DNA of 64,000 bases from Trametopsis cervina (Eukaryota; Basidiomycota; Agaricomycetes; Polyporales; Irpicaceae): contig MU278365.1 in the NCBI GenBank assembly GCA_022385755.1, positions 1-64,000 of the forward strand. Direction: 5' to 3'. A program made the translations under genes and the position numbers. This document shows, piece after piece, positions 1 to 10,403 of the stretch. The notes beneath the pieces were generated by a model. It searched no databases. It was not told the DNA's origin and saw only the letters and a program-made list of their open reading frames with translations. Every line of letters begins with the position of its first letter. The stretch's first letter is position 1.

Positions 1-282
1 GGTATATATACTACTGTGTCTGTGCACAGACCACTTTAGAGTAGGGCAGACAGGACAATAGGACAATAGCATGACGCAACAATAGAAAGAGAACAAAAGA
101 AGAACAATAAACAAAGGGGGATAATAGAAATGGTGCCACTCCAGGCGTAATTACTAATGCCGAGCCTAAGTCATAGACTGATGGACCGGGAGTCCAATGG
201 GTCAGAGAAGGGGAGAGTCCGAGGTTCCAGAAGGATCTGGAAGCCGTGCAGAGTTACAGGGCTGGTGATGTCGCTATCAGAC
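1..282. other. Left flank of the retroelement, no gene seen
   Basis: No coding region is supported here. The stretch has short A-rich direct repeats (aggacaat twice near 51-68) and a perfect 14-nt palindrome at 18-31 (GTCTGTGCACAGAC). It ends in CAGAC directly before the 5' LTR, the left half of the imperfect target-site duplication. Confidence 0.5.
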
Positions 283-507
283 TGTAAGGGAGATGTAGCA
301 CGGGTTAGGGTTGGGCCGAGTACCCGGGCATCGGACAGCAGAATCGTAGATCTAGGTACTGTACAGCTTATCTACATATATACGCGGGAGATCTCTGTAG
401 GAGATCTCCACCTTTTACTTTACTCCTGTACACCTTGTAGGTTCCGAATAGATTCGGTCAAACTTACATCAGCAGGGAACGTAAGGATTCAAGGGCAAAC
501 TCTTACA
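283..507 (+). repeat. 5' long terminal repeat
   Basis: Direct repeat of 10404-10628, 225 bp, starting TGTAAG and ending CTTACA (inverted termini). Compared with the 3' copy it has C at 325, G at 356, T at 369 and G at 456 where the other has T, A, C and A; all four are transitions. It contains a TATA-like run (375-383) and, 3 nt later, a perfect 9-bp inverted repeat (387-395 with 401-409). These would suit an RNA polymerase II start region, but no transcript evidence is available. Confidence 0.95.
387..409 (+). promoter_or_regulatory. Perfect 9-bp hairpin in the LTR next to a TATA-like box
   Basis: GGAGATCTC at 387-395 and GAGATCTCC at 401-409 are exact reverse complements separated by TGTAG. 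The same hairpin is intact in the 3' LTR at 10508-10530, and none of the four LTR differences falls in it. A TATA-like stretch lies just upstream at 375-383. It could mark the transcript start, a terminator-like stem or a protein site; the sequence alone does not decide. Confidence 0.6.
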
Positions 508-577
508 CTTTTTTAAGTTCTCGAAAGCGAACCTACAACAGCGCGCACCAGCGCTGGAGAAAAACCGCCTATAGAAG
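508..577 (+). other. Leader between 5' LTR and first ORF
   Basis: Seventy bases with no TGG-type tRNA primer-binding site directly after the LTR; the sequence starts CTTTTTTAAG. Either an unusual tRNA region or self-priming is used, or the site has decayed. The first ATG is at 578. Confidence 0.4.
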
Positions 578-2103
578 ATGAGCAATAACAAAAGAAAACC
601 CGAATCGAAGATCCCAAAGTCTGTCGCATCGCGAACAGACGTAGGAACTACGGCGACCGAGGCCGAGGACCCTGCTGGGAAAGACGACGTCGCAGCGCCA
701 GGCGCCGCACAGGGCCCGGGCACGACTTACCCAAACGAGGCGACGAAGTCGGACCGAGGAGCGAGGGTTGACGAAATTGGAGAGGAAGACGCCCCGGCCC
801 GCGAAACGACGAACGGCCCAGTGACTCGGAGTCGCTCAAGGGCATCGTCGACCAGCTCAACCAAAGATGTCCAAGCCATCCTCACTCACCGCCCTGTAAG
901 TGCTCGTTTGACCGAGCCAAGGGCGAGGAGCTCCAAAACCCCTACCTCAGGACACGCTTGGTCTGACGAGCAAACTTCAACCAACCCCGATGCCGTAGAG
1001 ACAAACCTCGCAGAAAGGGGCAGGTTGAAAACTGCACCCTACGACCAGCCAGCTCGGGCCATCGAGCAAGACAGCATATATGCTCGGTCCAACGAGCAAG
1101 ACACTCACCGCGCTCGGTCCTACGAGCAAGTCACCACTCTAGCTCGGTATAACGAGCAAAAAACAGTCCAAGACTATGCAGATGCGGCTCACGCCGGATC
1201 TGTAGAAGTTGACGACTTGGAGGATATGTACTACGACCCGGAGAACCCGGAGGAATTGGGTCGACAAGAAGCAGGGGGGACGAGTTCATTTCCTTACGAC
1301 TCGGCATCGCGACGACCTCGCGAGCCTCGGGGACTCCCAAGATCACCTCCTATATCAGCTCAGGAACATCGAGCACTCAACAGCCAGACCCCTGCACAAG
1401 CAGAGGCACGGATGCGTAGACATAACCCTCCTGCTCTTCCAACGGTTCCTGAAGTCGCATATACCCCGGCACCTCCCTCCAAACTTGCTGTCTTGGACGA
1501 CATCATGCAAACTCAGTACTACCACCTCCGTGAACTCAGGGATGAGATCGACGAACTCCGCGCTCAAAGACAGCAGGACATCGAGACACTAATCCGTCAG
1601 GTAGAGGCGGACGAAGACCGCTTCCAGTCTCTCTCAGCGCAGCTGATAGAGACGCAGAGAGAATATAGTCGAGGAGTCCGTCACGCACAACTCAGCCCAC
1701 CTACGCCTGCATCCCTCAGACTCAGAGACGACATATTCCCCAGAGACCGAGAAGGACAAGCTCGATTCACGCAGAATGAAACCCAGAGGCAGTGCATCGT
1801 AGAGTAAGGCAAGGGGGAGGGAGTCCGGAGGATGGAGGATCAGAGGATAGCGATTCAGAGGAATCAGGATGGAGGCCGATCGGACATAGCAATCGAGGCC
1901 ATGGAACTCCACTCAGCGACGATGAGGCGTATCAAGCAGACGATCCTCCATTCATCTCCCAAGTAGGGACGGTGAGAGTAGGCGTGAATCCAAGATATTC
2001 TGCACCAGCGAGTACTCAGCGACAAGCTAGAAATCATACCCACACTATTGAGGCACAAGGAGTACCTGAGCCAGAAGCGTACGAAGAAAGCACTAGACAA
2101 TGA
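578..2103 (+). pseudogene. Retroelement gag leader region, frameshifted
   Basis: An ATG at 578 opens a 409-residue frame of low complexity, rich in Ser, Arg, Glu and Pro, ending in a coiled-coil-like Arg/Glu/Gln segment near 1500-1680. Around 1780-1805 the coding signal moves to another frame, which runs to a TGA at 2101-2103 directly before the capsid-like region.

Residues about 150-200 hold four 10-residue repeats of the pattern ARxxEQ. At DNA level these are exact 30-bp-spaced copies of the GCTCG-N6-CGAGC inverted repeat. I know no function for such a long N-terminal extension. It may be natively fused to gag. Confidence 0.7.
1052..1157 (+). repeat. Array 1 of GCTCG-N6-CGAGC inverted repeats
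   Basis: Four perfect copies start at 1052, 1082, 1112 and 1142, exactly 30 bp apart. Each is GCTCG, a 6-nt loop, then CGAGC. A further perfect copy is at 902-917. Two one-mismatch copies are at 956-971 (G.U compatible) and 1358-1374 (7-nt loop). The copies are in frame with the gag leader and produce the ARxxEQ peptide repeat. Confidence 0.85.
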
Positions 2104-3461
2104 ATATCGGACGTCTTCAGACAAGACTTGTCAGTCGACGCCGATGACCTCCCCATACTGAACCGTAATATCAAAGTGTCTACCCCTACTACATATGCAG
2201 GAGAAGATGATGTAGAGTCGTTTAGCGAGTGGGTCATCAATATAAGTAGATTCTTTCGCATGACGAGGCTTGTGGGATGGTCCCTTGATCAAGAACGTAT
2301 CATTGTACTCGGAGATCTACTATCAAAGCAAGCACTGCAGTGGTATAATGCGGAAGTGCGTGCACCGGAGCGGAAACAACGGACATGGACATTACTGGGT
2401 GTCGTATATGCCCTACAAGAACGCTTTGTACACAAAGCTACCGCGCAGCTGGCATCAGAACGATACAAACGAGTACGATTCAATGCAACAACTGGGGTCG
2501 CGGGACTGTCCAATGAGATTATGAAGCACGCAGACCGCATGGTGCAGCCACCCGATGCATACTCGCTGAGAAAGAAATTCATGGGAGCACTTCCACAGAA
2601 CATAGCCACGCACCTCATCTTGGTGTACAAGCTCACTGCGGAGAACTCAACATACTCGAACCTGCTGAAAGGCGCCATTGAAGTTGAGAATGGCAATCAG
2701 GCGATGGAACTATACCACAGGACACATGACAGTACAGCTTGGTCTGAACGAGCACAATCTACCAGGACGGCAGATTCAACACGACCACGGGATCAGCAGA
2801 GGGCACACCCGCCCAACGAATCCCGCACTGATGTCCAGGTCAACAAGGAGAAAGATAGGAGGCTGAACCAGCAACGCCCAGGCCGCCAACAGGCACGCGG
2901 ACAAAGCAATGAGTCGCAATACCCTAGACCAAGTATCCTCGCGCAGCAGTGGACGAATCCAACATCGAGTGCTGGGACTGCGAAGAACTCGGACACAAGG
3001 CGGGTAGTCCCGTGTGCAAGCATCCGAAGAAGCGTTCGTATATGAGACGCATGGAGGGAGAGCCTCAGGCACCGGAAAGGACACGTCCCCATCTTTCCAC
3101 ACACGACGATGAATCGGGAGAGCACACGCTGGAAACTGCAGAAGAGCAGCAACCCCTAGAGGGTCACCACTATGAAGGAGACTACCTGGCGGAAGGCTAT
3201 GACGAATACCAAGAGGGCGCGGAGGACGAAGAGGATGAGGCGAGCCACCTAGATTTCTATATGATGCACGCCGACCACTCCAGCACCGATGAAGAGGTCT
3301 CCTACTGGGCTGCAGTGGAAGACCTCGACCTCAGTGCGCTCATGCTGGGCCCCGCCACAGACGCTGAGCTTCTCGCGGAAAGCGAACATGGAGCGATAGT
3401 GCCACGCGATTTGGAGGCGGACCTAAGGCAAGAACATGAACGGCTCAACCAGGCAGTGTGA
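2104..3461 (+). pseudogene. gag: Gag capsid and zinc knuckle, frameshifted
   Basis: The segment 2104-3045 encodes a capsid-like domain typical of Ty3/gypsy gag: a Trp/Leu-rich helical region with WYNAEV near 2340 and an FMGALP motif near 2578. The frame then shifts around 2950-2960. The next frame has a nucleocapsid-type CCHC knuckle (2973-3020), CWDCEELGH followed by a Cys seven residues on, that is CX2CX4HX6C instead of the usual CX2CX4HX4C. An acidic tail follows and ends at TGA 3459-3461, after which the same frame continues. The wider H-to-C spacing may be a family trait or a mutation. Confidence 0.8.
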
Positions 3462-4498
3462 TACCTTCATGCCTTGGCATCCACTGTGGAGCAACAAACT
3501 AACGAAATGGTTCATATGACATTCCCTATAAACCCTCTGCCTGCTCACCCGTCAGTAATGCAGACCTCCAACATCCCGCGACCACAGCCATGCCCTCTCG
3601 CACTCACAATGGCGGCTGAACGATTCACTCGCACGGTACAGCGACTATTGGAAAGGGTATATGACCAACAGGCGGTATTACGCCGCCTTCAAGCCAACAT
3701 CCTTAGTGAACACCTGTCGAGGGCGAGTCTACGTATGCGCGTGCAACGCGCCCTTGGAGAAGAACACGCTCGCCAAGCATGGTGGGCCGCACACATCTGC
3801 CTTCGTGAAGATAGCCCCCAGGAATATGGACCCCCTATTACATACACCGACGCCTCCATTGACACGGCGGCTTGGGATGGCACGGGGGGCGCTTCCGGGA
3901 CACATCAGCACTACGGAATGACCCCGATTGCCAACGACAAGGCACAATCCATTGAACCCGCCTACCTACGAGCGATGGCAGGCAGTGGAGCACAGCGCAT
4001 ATTGATGCAGGTGACTAGCACCGCTAAGCCACGTCCCGCACAGCCGTCTCAATGCGTCACCATCACCGGTGCGTTGAAGGGCCTCAAGGCCAAAATACTT
4101 ATCGACTCAGGCTCCTCCATCAACGCAGTTAGCCCTGCGTTTGCCGCTCTCTCGCAGGTCGAGGTATTTCCCCTCGATGACCCCATCGGCCTACAACTTG
4201 GATGTGTCGGCAGTCGATCAAAATAAACTTTGGATGTCACGCATCCCTCACTATCGAGACACGTTCGTTCAACATGTACCTCGATGTGGTCAATCTAGAC
4301 CACTATGACATGGTCTTGGGGATCCCATTCCTCACCGCGCACGGCACGGAACTACGGTTCCAGCCACGAGGGCTGACCCTAGGGGGAAAACCGGTGGTGG
4401 TACTAGGGGGGAGGGAATACTCGGTAGCAACCAAGAAGGGGAAGCCTACCAGCTCGAGAGTCCCACCCCTCGCTCTTCAACGGGCAGCCCCAGAATGA
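3462..4498 (+). pseudogene. Retroelement aspartic protease region, frameshifted
   Basis: Pepsin-type retroelement protease. The active-site motif ILIDSGSS lies near 4098-4121 and the downstream flap and strand motif YDMVLGIPFL near 4303-4332. Between them, at the A-run 4218-4221, the frame changes by one base, consistent with loss of one A from a homopolymer. About 200 residues upstream of the catalytic Asp are poorly conserved linker. The second frame ends at TGA 4496-4498. The enzyme would cleave the Gag-Pol polyprotein in the particle, but this copy cannot make it in one frame. Confidence 0.8.
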
Positions 4499-6000
4499 CT
4501 ATCAAGGCCACAAAGGGCCACAGGTGGACGCTCCGACCACACATCAACCGGAGCAACTATAGCCACAACGGCGCACCCAGCTCGCATCGAGGATAAACTA
4601 CCGAATATAGCATATACAGAGTACGATATTCCAGTACTACGAGACCAGTGGCTACAGACGTAGAAAGATATAATGTCAGGCGTGCCAGAGGAATTACCTC
4701 TGTTTAGAGAAATAAACCATAACATCCCATTAATAGATAATACAAAATCATACAAATACCACCTCCCGAGATGCCCAGATGCACTCAAACCTCAGTTGTT
4801 AAAAAAATGGCTCGGTACGAACGAGCAGGATGGTGGATCTCAGAAAATGTGCCGCAAGCAATGCCAATGATGTGCATTGTAAAGAAGGATGGGAAACTAC
4901 ACACCGTCTTCGACTGCAGGCAGCGTAACGAAAATACAATACACGACGTCTCTCCCTTCCCAGACCAGGAGCAGATACGGCTAGACGTCGCAAGAGCAAA
5001 GTATCGATCAAAGATAGACTTGTCTGACGCATACGAGCAGATCCGCATCTCGTCGGACAACGTATGGAAGACGGCATTCGCGACCGTATATGGGACTATG
5101 CTTAGCACGGTCATGCAGCAGGGAGATTGTAATGCACCGTCTACCTTTCAAAGGTTAATGACGTATACTTTCCGCGACTTCATAGGACGCTTTGTGCATG
5201 TATATATGGACGATATCTTCGTCTTCTCGAACACCATTAAGGAACATGAAGATCACCTACATGGAGTATTCTCGACATTAAAGAGCGCTCACCTATATCT
5301 CAAAGAGAGTAAAGTTATGCTGTACGCCAAATCGATGGAGTGTCTAGGACATGTAATCGATGACCGCGGGTTACATGCTGACTCGGACAAAATGAGCAAA
5401 GTCCGCAATTGGAGGACGCCCCGCGACTATGGGGACATCCAACGATTCCTAGGTTTGGTACAATACTTAGCAACATTCATGCCAGACGTATCCATGTACA
5501 CCGGACCATTAGCAGAAATCACACGTAATGGACACACTTTCGAATGGAGACCAATACATCAGAAATGCTTCGAATCTATTAAGGCATTAGCGTGCAAAGT
5601 CCCAATCCTTCGCCCTATTGATCCGTCAACAGGAGAGACTATATGGGTGATATGCGACGTCTCCGTGACGGGGGTCGGGGCATTATACGGACAAGGGCCG
5701 AACTGAGAGACATGCAGACCCGCAGGGTTTATGTCGAAAAAGTTCACTACGGCTCAGCACGCTTACAGAGTCTTCGAACTAGAGACTATTGCTATTCTAG
5801 CACTTCTGAAATGGGAGGACAAATTGCTGGGGTACCCAATAACCATAGTCACCGATCACAAGGCACTAGAGTTCTTCAAAACCCAAGGACGATTGTCCCC
5901 TCGTCAGACCCGATGGATGGAGTTTCTGGAGAGATTCAAGTACATCATAAAGTACATACAGGGCATCCTGAATAAAGTCTCTGATTGTTTCTCCAGATAC
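4499..6000 (+). pseudogene. pol: Reverse transcriptase and RNase H, with stops and one frameshift
   Basis: RT begins near 4640 (QWLQT, then a TAG at 4661-4663). The frame shifts by one base at the A7 run 4801-4807, again as if one A were lost. Palm motifs follow: FDCRQRNENT, KIDLSDAYEQIR with a catalytic Asp, QGDCNAPSTFQR and the catalytic YMDD near 5205. The Ty3-type connection and RNase H follow, with a catalytic Asp in ICDVSVTGVGA, Glu in FELETIAI and Asp in VTDHKALEFF. A TGA at 5704-5706 interrupts RNase H at a position where relatives have Trp. RT copies the element RNA to DNA and RNase H removes the RNA strand. Confidence 0.92.
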
Positions 6001-7773
6001 TTCGAGAACGATAGAGACGGCGAGAAACATACCTATGACGATTACGTCAACGCGGACGCAAAGTTCGACCCTGAAGGGGAAGAACTACCTACCGAGCGCA
6101 AACGAGAACTCCTACAACTCCGCAAGGAGATTGAAAGGTTACACAGCCAACGAGTAAGCGGGGATGACTCGGAAGAACGCACGTGGGAAGCGGAAGAGCT
6201 CTATGAAAACAGAGAGGACCCACGCCCCATGGAACCCTTCGAAGACAAAGCCCCACTCCCTGAGCTTATCTCGAATATGGCTGAGTGGCACTCAGAGCTC
6301 ACAAAGGGATATGCCGAGGACACCCTATTCGGTAAAGTGCAACGCTCGATCGGCGAGCACCCTTCCTTCACGGAGAAAGACGGAGTACTATGGACGAGAA
6401 ATCGCATGGACACAGAAGTGATATGTGTGCCCCGCGGAAAGAAAGGGAAGGGATCTATCACTGGGCGAATTATCGACGCCGCACACACAACGCTCGGACA
6501 CTTCGGACACCGTAAAACATCGGACTACATCCGTAGGTGGTATTGGTGGCCAGGATTAGGACGGGAGGTGGAGAGATTCTGTGCGAGCTGTGATATCTGT
6601 CAAACCACCAAGACGTCGAACCAGATGCCCGCGGGACTCCTGCATTCGCTGCCAATCCCGGCACGACCTTGGTCTTTAATAGCTATGGATTTCCTAGGTC
6701 CATTCCCGCGCAGCAGGGGCTATGACTACCTGTGAGTCGTCATATGCAGACTTACCGTACAAGTCCACTTAATTCCCGTCACCACTAAAGTGACCGCGTC
6801 CGAATTAGCATGGCTGTATGTCAAAGAAATTGTTCGCCTTCACGGAATCGCGGACTCCATCGTATCTGACCGTGACTCTAAATTCACGTCCAAGTTTTGG
6901 CAAGAGACTCACCGTCTCCTTGGCACAAGACTCCTCATGTCTACCGCCTTCCACCCCCAAACGGATGGCGTCACGGAACGAGCGAATAGATCCATATCTC
7001 AGATACTTCGAGGGATGGTGCGTCCAGACCAGACTGACTGGGTGGAAAAGCTGCCCATCATAGAATTTGCCTTGAATTCCACGGTCAGCAGCACCACAGG
7101 ATTCGCCCCTTTTGAATTGAATAACGGACACCTCCCACGCATGATCACCTCGATGCCCGTGTCGGAGATGCCAGGGGTGCAGCAGTTCGCGACGCAGGTC
7201 ATGGAGCACCTGGAGCAAGCCCGCGACCACATAATAGAGAATCGGACACTCCAGACATACCATGCCAACGAAAGAAGGAGGGACGAAAACGTTAAGGGTG
7301 GCAAATGGCAGCCCATCACGGAAGGTGAACTGGTGTATCTGTCCACCGCAAACCTCCAACTCCCTCGCGGTCGAGCAAAGAAACTCCTGCCGAAGTTCAT
7401 TGGGCCTTACTCCGTCCTCAAAGCATTCCCTCGGATGTCTACGTATCAACTGGACTTGCCAGACGATCTAAAAGCATGTCGCGTGCACAGCACCTTTCAC
7501 ATCAGCCGCCTCAGGCGCCACGAACCTAACGACAATGCAATATTCCCTGAACGCACTATAATGACCCCATACGACATGGGTACGTACGCCGAAAAAGAGT
7601 ATCACGTTGACGAAATTGTCGACCACTACCGCGATGGGCGAACCCTAAAATTCAAGGTACGGTGGAACTTGGGAGACACGACCTGGGAATCGTTAGAACA
7701 TGTCAACGCCGCTCGCGCCCTAGACTTGTACCTTGAACTACAGGGCGTATCCTCGGTGTCCCATCTCCCATAA
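6001..7773 (+). pseudogene. Integrase with C-terminal chromodomain, one in-frame stop
   Basis: Integrase has an HHCC zinc-binding N-terminus (HTTLGHFGH ... CASCDIC, 6484-6600) and a DDE core. The first Asp is in AMDFLGPFP, the second in SDRDSKFTSKFW, and the Glu follows in TDGVTERANR. A TGA at 6733-6735 follows YDYL, where chromovirus relatives usually have Trp. The C-terminus (about 7575-7750) is a chromodomain with EYHVDEIVDH, KVRW and WESLEHV. It would read histone marks to guide integration to heterochromatin. Apart from the single stop, the frame is open from 4808 to 7773 with only two breaks, so decay is mild. Confidence 0.92.
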
Positions 7774-8031
7774 TAGAACTCAGTAAATAGATACCAAATA
7801 AAAGCAATAAAAACACTAGATATTTGTAACACATAGATCGCAGGAAAACACCACATCACTTCACACGTAGAGTACAATGACAAATGACACCGAAAAAGAA
7901 AAAAACAATAACACAAGCGTCGAAATTTCGTAGATAAGATAAAACCACTACAGAATTAGATTAGATTAGATCTCCGTAGATTAGATTTCCCTTTATCTCA
8001 GACCCACAGAAATGGTAGCGCTTGCTCCCAT
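7774..8031 (+). other. Spacer between integrase and the extra ORF
   Basis: A 258-bp A/T-rich spacer without a long ORF. It holds AATAAA-like words near 7796-7810 and tandem GATTA repeats near 7957-7986 (gattagattagatc and tagattagattt). It could hold an internal polyadenylation signal for gag-pol or a promoter for the downstream ORF. Confidence 0.4.
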
Positions 8032-10348
8032 GTGCAGCGCGCGCCCAACCTTCTTTTCTCACACTTCCTTTCATCTCTTTTCTTTCTTCCATCACGCGCA
8101 CTCTTGCCACCTTCGCCCCACCACCCGCTCGGTCACATCGAGCACCTCCGCTTTACGCTCGGTAACATCGAGCACTCCCGCCTTATGCTCAGTAACATCG
8201 AGCATTCCTCCATACGCTCGTTCACATTGAGCAGCCTCTGCAACATGCCCGCATCCAGTGCTCGACACCGCACACGGTCGCGTGGTCGTTCACGCACGCG
8301 CACCCCAGACGCGAGCCGTCGGCGCCATCGCAAGTGGTCCATTGACCACTCTCGCTCGGTATCATCGAGCATCAGCCCTCGTCGCAGGCGACGTGTATTG
8401 TCTCCGTCTCCACGTCGTCGTCGCTTGGTATCTTCGAGCCCCCATCGTCGGAGCCGGAGTCATGGTCGTCACCGTTCGGCATCATCGAGCACTGCGCGCG
8501 CACCACGGGCGACCGCGCCGTCATGGAAATACGTGCCCGCCGCGTGTGTCGTGCTGCACAATGCCAGCTGCACACAATGCAGCAACTGGCTTGGCCACAG
8601 GCTGACCAGCGACACGGGCAGTAGCTGGGACGCCGCGCGTGACGCGGAGGAAGACGACTGGATCCGCGTTTTGGCAGATCGCGGCTTCGTCTCCCCGGAC
8701 GAGATGCAGGCCTCCATCGACCGCGCACGCGCGGAATGGGACTTGGCGGCACAACCTCAAGCGCATGAGTCAATCACTGCGCAGCCTATGGACACACTGA
8801 CGATGCCCCCCCCCTGTGCAAGTAGCGGCTCCGCCCGCCCTCCCTCCAGCCAGCGTGCCTGCCCCTACCTATGGCAGTGAGGTCGCTGACCTGCAAGCCC
8901 AAGTAGCATACTTGGAGCGTGTGGCGGAGCAGCTGCGGCGCGCACTCGCGGCAAAAGGTGACACTCGCCCCAATACCTGGTCCGACGCGGCGGCGGCGCT
9001 CACGGATGACGAGCTACGCGTCAAGATCGGCTCGTATATCCTCTCGAGCACTGTTTACTCGCGTGAGGATGAATACGACGAGGAGGACCCCACAGTGGAG
9101 CGTCGTCGGCGATATAAATCCGCCATGAAGCGTGGGCGTACCTGGGTCCGACGTACGGAGAGTGAAGACTCTCACTCGGCTTCCCCTCCCCCGTCAGGTA
9201 AAGGGAAGGGCAAGGATGTAGCGCGACCTTTGCAGGAGCGCATATCATCCTTGGGGGAGCGACCATACCAGCCAGGGGAGGCACACCTCCTGGACACCAG
9301 TACTACGGATGTGGACCGAGACACGTCGCCTGGCCCCTCCCTCTCGTCACGCATCTCTCACCCATCCCCGCTGGCGGAACGGATGGACGTTCAACTACCA
9401 GACCGATCACTGGTGGTATTACCGCGGAGAGTCCTAGGAACAAACGAGTGGATGCCCCCGTCCGTGACGGACATCATACAAAACTACTTCCACGAATACG
9501 ACAACGACGGAAGGCCTGTCCCCCTCACTGAGAAGCAGCCGGGAAAATTCAGAATTGTATATGAACGGCTCATCGACCTCGGACAGGAATTTCCCCCGTC
9601 CCCACCAGTGGTAGGGCATCTCAACCCCTTCACAGGATGAGAATGGACACCACAGGAGGTCCTCTTCTATCCACGAGGCTTCCCCAATTGGCCGTCAACA
9701 GGCACCAGCAAAATCTCTGAAGCAGAGAGAATAGGATTCCCGATAGGCACGGCCTCCATGGCAGGGGGAAAATACGACGGGCGGATAAACGGGAATCGAC
9801 CACGTCACGAGAAGGACGTTCACCTCGTCAGGGATATGGATCGGTCGCGGCGACTATTGCCGTGGACGATGATAGAAACGCGAGACGCGTGGAACATGCC
9901 ACAAAGCGTGTCGGAAGCGGAGGCTCTGCGCTTTGTAGCCCGAATGGCATGCAACCTCATGGCATGGGAACACTGGACAAAAGTTGTGGCTTGGGCCAAT
10001 CGCATCCCGGTGGAGGCTCGAAACGACATCCACCACTCCGTCCTCAGGCGTCCCATGACGCGCCCCTTGTGGGCCGAGTGGATTGAGCCTCGAACCAAAG
10101 CCCACAGACAAAAAGTGTACGAACGTATCAAACAAAAACGATGGGCCGCGAAGAGGGCTGGATACTCAACAGGCACCCGCTCCCGCGGATGGTCTACTAG
10201 CGCCCGCCAATCCGCTCGGCCTCCGGTCGAAGAAGATATTCATGTGCATACAGATACAGGTTACGGCGAGGAACGCGCGGAGGAATTGGAGGACGGCGAA
10301 TGGGGAGATATGAGGATGGATGGCCCATTCCCAGATTTACAAATGTAA
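8032..10348 (+). pseudogene. Extra ORF between integrase and 3' LTR, unknown function, broken
   Basis: A coding region of about 2.1-2.3 kb on the pol strand. The first clear ATG after the repeat array is at 8245, and the open frame reaches back to 8032 and beyond. The N-terminal part is rich in Arg-Ser and Ser-Arg dipeptides (about 8250-8520). A Cys-x2-Cys segment follows (8566-8580), then a short coiled coil (8870-8950), an acidic/basic disordered region and a more ordered C-terminal part rich in Trp (9400-10250).

At the C9 run 8806-8814 the frame changes by one base. A TGA at 9638-9640 interrupts the C-terminal part, after which the same frame stays open to 10348. No membrane segment or envelope-like signal is visible. 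I do not recognise the family. Standard chromoviruses end at the chromodomain, so this is an accessory gene of the element. Confidence 0.65.
8127..8490 (+). repeat. Array 2 of GCTCG-N7-CGAGC inverted repeats
   Basis: Seven copies with 7-nt loops start at 8127, 8157, 8187, 8216, 8354, 8423 and 8474. The loop consensus is close to GTAACAT or GTATCAT. Three have perfect 5-bp arms (8127, 8157, 8354) and four carry one mismatch, three of those being G.U compatible in RNA. The first three are 30 bp apart and the fourth 29 bp on. Relative to the ORF they sit in two different codon registers. Two further perfect copies lie in pol at 4810-4826 and 6344-6358. Confidence 0.85.
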
Positions 10349-10393
10349 GTATGTATGTACCCTTACTATCGACTTCACCCCTAGGTTTCGTCT

Positions 10394-10401
10394 GGGGGGA
10401 G
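10394..10401 (+). other. Polypurine tract of the retroelement
   Basis: GGGGGGAG lies two bases before the 3' LTR start at 10404. This is the expected place and composition for the primer of plus-strand DNA synthesis. Confidence 0.7.
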
Positions 10402-10403
10402 TG

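Noticed and set aside
8032..8244. Extended N-terminus of the 3' ORF upstream of the ATG at 8245
   Set aside because: The upstream frame lacks an ATG after 8032 and its peptide repeat simply reflects the inverted-repeat array, so it is kept only as possible 5' UTR.
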